Origin: Maricaulis sp039978735
GTDB lineage: Bacteria; Pseudomonadota; Alphaproteobacteria; Caulobacterales; Maricaulaceae
Reading direction: 5' to 3'
DNA: 64,000 nt
Assembly: GCF_039978735.1 (NCBI RefSeq)
Contig: NZ_JBDWAS010000015.1
Location: forward strand, 1 to 64,000
The notes below the pieces were generated by a model. That model had not been told where the DNA came from, did not search any database, and was given only the letters and a program-made list of their open reading frames with translations. The position numbers were made by a program, and so were the translations under genes. Of the stretch, positions 59,419 to 64,000 are shown in pieces; within the stretch, counting starts at the first letter, position 1, and the number at the start of each line of letters is the position of its first letter.

Positions 59419-61206
59419 CTATTGCGGCACGGCCACCCGGCTGCGCATCTGCACGCCCGGCTGGTTCGCTTCCTGGCGGGCCTGGATGGCCGCACGCACT
59501 TCCGGCATCTCCATCAGCGCGTTCAGGCGGGCTGCCGTTTCGGCAGACTCGGCGGAGACGCCGAACAGCTCCTGGAAGGCTTCCAGCGGGGTGCGCTGGC
59601 GCGGGAAGCGGCGCAGACGTACCTCGTCCTCGGGGGCCAGGCCGGCCAGCTCGCGAGCCGCATCGACCGCATCGCGGAAGCCGCCGATCTCGTCGACCAG
59701 GCCCAGGTCGAGCGCCTGGGCGCCCGTCCACACGCGGCCGCGCGCAATCTCCAGCACGCGTTCCAGCGGCAGGTCGCGGCCATCGGCCACGCGCTGGGTG
59801 AAGTCCTCGTAGACATTGGCCATCTGGGCGCGGAAGGCGGCGCGCTGGCTGTCCGTCCAGGCTTCCTGGCTGGACATGGCCGTGGCGTATTCACCGCCCA
59901 CCGACAGCGTCTCGACATTCAGGCCGACCATGCCGAACGTCTCGTCCAGCACGATCTTGCCGCCCAGCACCCCGATCGAACCGGTCAGCGTGGTGGCGTG
60001 GGCCAGCACATAGTCAGCCGGCGCGGCCATGTAATAGCCGCCGGACGCGGCGAGCGAGGCCATCGACACCACGACCGGCTTGCCGGCTTCGCGGGCCCGG
60101 TTGATCGCGTGCCAGATCTGGTCGGACGCGATGGCCGATCCGCCGGGCGAATCGACCCGGATGATGATGGCACGGACGTTCGGATCGTCTGCAGCGGCCA
60201 GGATAGCCTCGGACGTGAAGTCGCCGCCGATCATCTCGTCGCCGCCAAGCGGGCTGGCATCGGCGTCGCCGGTCACGATGGCGCCCTGGCCTTCGATCAG
60301 GGCGATGACCGGCGCATTGCTCCAGGCCGGCGAGGCCTGCTCGTGATAGACGGAGAGCTCCACCACCTCGCTGCCGGCACCGGCACGGTCGAGCGCGGCT
60401 TCACGGGCTTCGACGACATGGCCGAGACGGTCGACAAGGCCGGCATCGAGCGCCTCTTCAGCCGTATGCGGGGCGGTTTCGAACACGCTGCGGATCTCGC
60501 TCGTCGAGAAGCCGCGATCGCCGGCGATCGCGGCGACGGCGGTGTCGTAGATTGAACCCAGATAGGACTCCGCAGCTTCGCGGTGCGCGTCGGTGAAACC
60601 GGTCTGGGTGTAGGTGTTGGCGGCGTTCTTGTACTCGTGGAACTGCTCGAATTGCGGTTCCGCATTGAAGTGCTCGAACAGCCCGCCGAGGAACATCACC
60701 TCCGACGCCAGGCCGGCCGGCGTGAAGGATGCCGTGTCCTGCAGCCAGATCTCGTCAGACCCGGAAACCGCGAAATAGCCGGTCACGCTGGTGCCTTCAA
60801 AGCCCTGGGCGTGGGTGATCACGAACTTGCCGGCCTCGCGGAAGTCAGCGATCGCATTGCGCATTTCCTCGGCCATGCCCGGCGACAGGCCGAATTCATT
60901 GGCGCGAATGAAAACGCCCTGGACGCGGGCATCGTCTTCGGCGCGTTCCAGGGTCTGGACGATATCGACGACCGAGAGCGGCTCGGCGAAGGCGAAGGGC
61001 GAACGCGACGGGCTGTCGAGCCTTGGCGTGCGCAGATCCAGCTCCAGGACAATACCGTCATGGGGAAGGGCGGTCTCGCGCTGGGCGCCCTCCATGGCGG
61101 AGTTGATCATGGCGCCGATCATGAGGAAGACGACGATGACGGTGAGGACCGAGCCGACGACGACGCCGACAATCGATCCGAAGAACGTTACCCAGAACTG
61201 TTTCAT
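59419..61206 (-). CDS. sppA: Signal peptide peptidase SppA, 67 kDa type
   Basis: SppA degrades cleaved signal peptides at the inner membrane. The 595-residue, duplicated S49 peptidase starts MKQFWVTFFGSIVGVVVGSV, a membrane anchor, and contains VDSPGGSAIASDQIWHAI and the catalytic Ser in SMASLAASGGYYMAAPADYV. The N-terminal half carries the second lysine-bearing S49 repeat. It works with the LepB proteins in the export pathway. Start ATG 61206; the longer frame is rejected. Confidence 0.93.
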   Translation of the reverse strand: MKQFWVTFFGSIVGVVVGSVLTVIVVFLMIGAMINSAMEGAQRETALPHDGIVLELDLRTPRLDSPSRSPFAFAEPLSVVDIVQTLERAEDDARVQGVFIRANEFGLSPGMAEEMRNAIADFREAGKFVITHAQGFEGTSVTGYFAVSGSDEIWLQDTASFTPAGLASEVMFLGGLFEHFNAEPQFEQFHEYKNAANTYTQTGFTDAHREAAESYLGSIYDTAVAAIAGDRGFSTSEIRSVFETAPHTAEEALDAGLVDRLGHVVEAREAALDRAGAGSEVVELSVYHEQASPAWSNAPVIALIEGQGAIVTGDADASPLGGDEMIGGDFTSEAILAAADDPNVRAIIIRVDSPGGSAIASDQIWHAINRAREAGKPVVVSMASLAASGGYYMAAPADYVLAHATTLTGSIGVLGGKIVLDETFGMVGLNVETLSVGGEYATAMSSQEAWTDSQRAAFRAQMANVYEDFTQRVADGRDLPLERVLEIARGRVWTGAQALDLGLVDEIGGFRDAVDAARELAGLAPEDEVRLRRFPRQRTPLEAFQELFGVSAESAETAARLNALMEMPEVRAAIQARQEANQPGVQMRSRVAVPQ

Positions 61207-61402
61207 GGAAGCCCTTTCGACCCACGCAGACACACGGAGACGCCGCAGTGCAAGATGCGGTCCCCTTTTGCACCATAATGTAGGGCCCGCAGGGATTTGG
61301 GTCGAGGGATCGTGTCCGGCAAAGTCCCGCTGGCGGCAATACGGCGCAGTCCGGTGGCCGGAAGCGGATGCTGTGCAGTGAGATCAGGGGCGGGAAAGTG
61401 AA

Positions 61403-61479
61403 TGGTCGGAGTAGCAAGATTCGAACTTGCGACCCCCGCCTCCCGAAGACGGTGCTCTACCAGGCTGAGCTATACTCCG
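61403..61479 (-). tRNA. tRNA-Pro (CGG)
   Basis: A 77-base tRNA including encoded CCA. Acceptor CGGAGTA pairs with TACTCCG; the anticodon loop is TTCGGGA, giving anticodon CGG (proline). TTCGAAT of the T loop is visible. A promoter fits upstream: -35 TTGCGC at 61516-61521, 17 bp spacer, -10 TATAAG at 61493-61498. Confidence 0.95.
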
Positions 61480-61492
61480 AACCGAGGCGCGG

Positions 61493-61521
61493 CTTATAGC
61501 CAACTCTTTTGTACGGCGCAA
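61493..61521 (-). promoter_or_regulatory. Promoter of tRNA-Pro
   Basis: On the minus strand TTGCGC (61516-61521) and TATAAG (61493-61498) are separated by 17 bp, just upstream of the tRNA gene. GCTATAAG resembles the alphaproteobacterial -10 element. Confidence 0.55.
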
Positions 61522-61635
61522 CGCGCCAATGACAGGCAAGCTGCAGTCCGCGCCGGAGCGGGGTAGAAGCTATGCGGATTCACCTGCGGACATGCGTCAT
61601 GTGCAGTTTGCGCTGCAGCAAACCGCATTGCCCCG

Positions 61636-61664
61636 TTGCATCCCCCCCGGGGGTTATGTATTTA
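61636..61664 (+). promoter_or_regulatory. Promoter of tRNA-Gln
   Basis: TTGCAT (61636-61641) and TATTTA (61659-61664), with a 17 bp spacer, precede the tRNA 5' end by about 30 bases. Confidence 0.4.
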
Positions 61665-61694
61665 CCGCGCTCCGTCCTCGCTGACGGGCCCGGT

Positions 61695-61769
61695 TGGGGC
61701 GTCGCCAAGTGGTAAGGCATCGGTTTTTGGTACCGACATTCCCAGGTTCGAATCCTGGCGCCCCAGCCA
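61695..61769 (+). tRNA. tRNA-Gln (TTG)
   Basis: A 75-base tRNA including encoded CCA. Acceptor TGGGGCG pairs with CGCCCCA. The anticodon loop TTTTGGT, on stem TCGGT/ACCGA, gives TTG (glutamine). The T arm has GGTTCGAATCC. It is divergent from the tRNA-Pro gene. Confidence 0.95.
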
Positions 61770-62352
61770 TTCCTTTCCAGATCATATCGGAAAAGAACCT
61801 GCCGGATCACCGGTCCGGCCATGCCGGCATCGCGAAATTGTGATGTTGGCACGCCGAGCCGCTCGCGGTCCGCGTGCGGCCACACGGTCCGATTTTTCGC
61901 CTGTTCCCGAAATGTCGTGTTTCGTCCCGTTTCGCTGTGCAACCGTACCGGAAACGGAATACCATTTTTGCGCGAATGACAGGCCGGGGGTGGTCGCGAT
62001 ACGCGAATCTTGGCGATTTGAGCGCAGCTGAGGCCGCATTCCAGCCACAAAGATGTATTGATCGTGGTGTAACGCTGGTGTTAGCGTTCATGCCAATTCG
62101 CAAGCGGCGTGCATGCGCCTATAAGTTGATGGGCCAACCATCACGGGGTTTCGAAAGGGTTGCTGGAGCGATACCTTCGAGGACTAGAATACAAACCGCC
62201 CTGTGCGGTCGCTGTCTGCAGGCCGCTCAGACCGGGCCGCTTGAGAACGAGGGTAGGGGGCCTAACCGGCAGGTTTTTGCCGGTCAGCATCGAAGTTTTT
62301 TTGGGGCGGGGGACCTGCATGGGAACCCGCATTGACCATTGTGAGGCGAGAA
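61770..62352. other. Long leader of the TonB-system operon
   Basis: These 583 bases have no convincing gene. They contain an inverted repeat AACGCT/AGCGTT (62071-62088) and a hairpin ACCGGCA/TGCCGGT (62265-62284) followed by TTTTTTT near 62296. The first could be an operator, the second an attenuator in the 5' leader of the DUF3450 gene. Open frames here (for example 61874-62335) are codon-atypical. Confidence 0.5.
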
Positions 62353-63135
62353 ATGGTGAACTTGAAGAATTTGGTTCGCGCGTCGCTTATGGCGACAGTT
62401 GCGGCGGGCGCCTTCGGCGGTGCCGCCGTTGCGCAGCTGGACCAAACGCTCAGTGTTGCGCGCAACAACACGCAGGAAGGCGCGCAGACGCAGCGCCGCA
62501 TCGACCAGCTGGACGACCAGCGGACCGATATTGAGCTGGAGTATCGTGCTCTGCTCGAGCAGATCGAATCGCAGCGTTTGTATGTCGAGCAGCAGCAAGT
62601 CTTCATCCGCTCGCAGGAAAGCGAAGTCGCGTCCCTCCAGGGACAGATCGACCGCGTTGACAGCATCGAGACCGATCTGGCGCCGATGATGCGGGAGATG
62701 GTTCAGAACCTCGAAGAGTTCGTGAATCTCGACCTGCCCTTCCGCCTGGAAGGCGAGAACGGCCGTCTGGCCCGCATCGAGAACCTCTACGAGCTGGTTG
62801 ACGATCCCAATATCTCGCCGGCCGAGCGTTACCGCGTCATTCTCAACGCCTACGAGATCGAAGCCTCCTACGGCCGTTCGCTGAACGCCTATGAGGACAC
62901 GGTCCTGGAAGAGGGTGTTCCGGTGAATGTCACCGTGCTGCAGATCGGCCGTGTCGCCATGATCCGCCAGTATGACGATGGTTCCATGACGATCCGCCAT
63001 AACGGTTCCAGCGACTGGGAAGCCCTTCCCGGCAGCTATGAAGCCAACGTGACCCGCGCCATCCGCATCGCCCAGGAAGTGACGACGCCGTCTGTCTTCC
63101 TGGCGCCGCTGCCTGGCCCGGCAGTTGCCCAGTAA
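62353..63135 (+). CDS. DUF3450 periplasmic protein of TonB-system operon
   Basis: A 260-residue protein with a signal peptide (LMATVAAGAFGGAAVAQ) and a long coiled coil (about residues 35-120: RRIDQLDDQRTDIELEYRAL, then EQQQVFIRSQESEVASLQGQ), followed by a small beta-domain (VTVLQIGRVAMIRQYDDGSM). This is the DUF3450 family, whose genes typically start ExbB/ExbD/TonB clusters with a TtpC-type channel. GAGG lies 6 bases before ATG 62353. The next gene, TtpC-like, fits that operon. Confidence 0.85.
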   Translation: MVNLKNLVRASLMATVAAGAFGGAAVAQLDQTLSVARNNTQEGAQTQRRIDQLDDQRTDIELEYRALLEQIESQRLYVEQQQVFIRSQESEVASLQGQIDRVDSIETDLAPMMREMVQNLEEFVNLDLPFRLEGENGRLARIENLYELVDDPNISPAERYRVILNAYEIEASYGRSLNAYEDTVLEEGVPVNVTVLQIGRVAMIRQYDDGSMTIRHNGSSDWEALPGSYEANVTRAIRIAQEVTTPSVFLAPLPGPAVAQ

Positions 63136-63160
63136 CGGCTTGGAACGGAGAGTGAAAGTT

Positions 63161-64000
63161 ATGAAAACCACGATGAAGATGCTCGCCGCCGCCGTTTCCA
63201 TGGGCGTGGCTCTTACCGCCGGTGCCGTGGCACAGACCCAGCCGGCCGGATCCCTCAACGAGCTGCTGCAGCGCGTGCGTTCCGACGCCCGTGAAGCCAG
63301 CGCTGAAAACCAGGAACGCCTTCGCGAGTTCCAGTCCAGCACCAACCAGCAGCAGGCGCTGCTGAGCCAGGCGCGGGCCGAGCTTGCGGCCCTGTCTGCT
63401 CAGTCCGAGCGCCTGAATGCTACGTTTGAAGCCAACCAGGTCCGTATTGACGAGCTCGATGCCGAGCTGCGTCAACGCCAGGGCGCTTTCGGTGAACTGT
63501 TCGGCGCTGCCCGTCAGGCCGCCGGCGAGTTCGCTGCCATTATCGACAGCTCCATCGTCTCGGCCCAGTTCCCGGGGCGTGCCGATGCGCTGGAAGAACT
63601 GTCCAATTCGCGTACCCTGCCGACCCGCCAGGAACTGGACTATATCTGGCGTCGTGCGATCGAGGAGATGATCCAGCAACAGCAGGTCGTCACCTTCAAC
63701 GCCCGCGTCACCGGCCTCGGCGACGGCGAAGCCGTACCGACCACCCGCGTCGGTCCGTTCGTTGTGTTCACCAACCACAACAACAACCAGCGTTTTGCCC
63801 TGTGGCAGGAAAACGATACGACGGGCGCATGGGCGCTCCGCGACCTGCCGGCCCAGCCGCCGGCCAACTTCGTGGGCGGTGCCTCGAACCTGTACAATGC
63901 CGATCCCGGCGAGATCGTCATGGGCGTGGTCGACCCGTCCCGCGGTCCGCTCCTCGACATCTACAAGGACGTTCCGGGCCTGGAAGAGCGTATCGAACAG
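63161..64000 (+). CDS. TtpC-like MotA/TolQ/ExbB channel protein, N-terminal part
   Basis: The open frame from ATG 63161 runs off the window; 280 codons are visible. The start is a signal peptide (MKMLAAAVSMGVALTAGAVA), then a periplasmic coiled coil (about residues 35-105: SLNELLQRVRSDAREASAEN) and a beta-rich region with GPFVVFTNHNNNQRFALW and FVGGASNLYNADPGEIVMGV. Its place after DUF3450 and the N-terminal extension match TtpC-type TolQ/ExbB proteins, whose channel domain is expected beyond the window. GGAGAG upstream supports the start. Confidence 0.82.
   Translation, partial: MKTTMKMLAAAVSMGVALTAGAVAQTQPAGSLNELLQRVRSDAREASAENQERLREFQSSTNQQQALLSQARAELAALSAQSERLNATFEANQVRIDELDAELRQRQGAFGELFGAARQAAGEFAAIIDSSIVSAQFPGRADALEELSNSRTLPTRQELDYIWRRAIEEMIQQQQVVTFNARVTGLGDGEAVPTTRVGPFVVFTNHNNNQRFALWQENDTTGAWALRDLPAQPPANFVGGASNLYNADPGEIVMGVVDPSRGPLLDIYKDVPGLEERIEQ

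Noticed and set aside
61874..62335. 153-codon frame in the leader of the DUF3450 gene
   Set aside because: Codon use unlike the neighbours and hairpins within; no homology recognised.

Overview
The window is GC-rich, gene-dense DNA from a free-living alphaproteobacterium. lpxC, bamD, recN and ligA run in series at the left end, as they do next to ftsZ in Caulobacter relatives. The aroC, J-domain and pdxH cluster and the HDAC, xseB, ispA, dxs, tlyA order also fit the Caulobacterales/Maricaulales/Hyphomonadaceae line. That placement is inferred from gene content and order, not from an alignment. There are no prophage genes, transposases, rRNA genes or CRISPR arrays, so this is a core chromosomal segment with small accessory patches.

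Layout. 0.2-6.2 kb: envelope and DNA maintenance genes (lpxC, bamD, recN, ligA). 6.4-11.7 kb: a lipoprotein, an M24 aminopeptidase P, a 7TM-LytTR regulator and a divergent secreted serine hydrolase. 11.7-17.3 kb: prmA, ygfZ, a GT9 glycosyltransferase, a dihydroorotase homologue, a DUF6165 gene and a HAD-like gene. 17.5-21.7 kb: a leftward MacAB/Lol-like export operon (adaptor, ATPase, two FtsX-type permeases). 21.8-32.5 kb: lipoprotein, TIGR02301, NUDIX, bdhA, yaaA, an EEP hydrolase, an FAD oxidoreductase, Sua5, YceI with cytochrome b561, an acyl-CoA dehydrogenase and a DUF4870-like gene. 32.7-38.8 kb: a membrane protein, a YbjQ homologue, two tandem signal peptidases I, an SDR, and SET-domain, Hsp31-like, HDAC-like and histidine phosphatase genes. 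38.9-45.2 kb: xseB, csaA, ispA, dxs and tlyA, with a TetR-S41 peptidase pair inserted on the opposite strand. 45.2-52.7 kb: two glycine-zipper envelope proteins, aroC, a J-domain gene, pdxH, DUF1499, and an MBL-fold/ATP-grasp pair. 52.8-59.3 kb: oligopeptide ABC genes oppB, oppC and oppA, interrupted by two antisense paralogues, then DUF3667. 59.4-64 kb: sppA, divergent tRNA-Pro and tRNA-Gln genes, and the start of a DUF3450/TtpC-type TonB energising operon that runs off the window.

Envelope biogenesis is the dominant theme: LpxC, BamD, GT9, two LepB, SppA, lipoproteins and glycine-zipper proteins. Many neighbours overlap by 4 bp (ATGA) and are probably translationally coupled. The most distinctive non-genic structures are three copies of a 166-195 bp inverted-repeat intergenic element, a roughly 200 bp palindromic element bounded by the stop codons of two convergent genes, and a pair of matching GTGAC-N4-GTCAC palindromes flanking the TetR gene.
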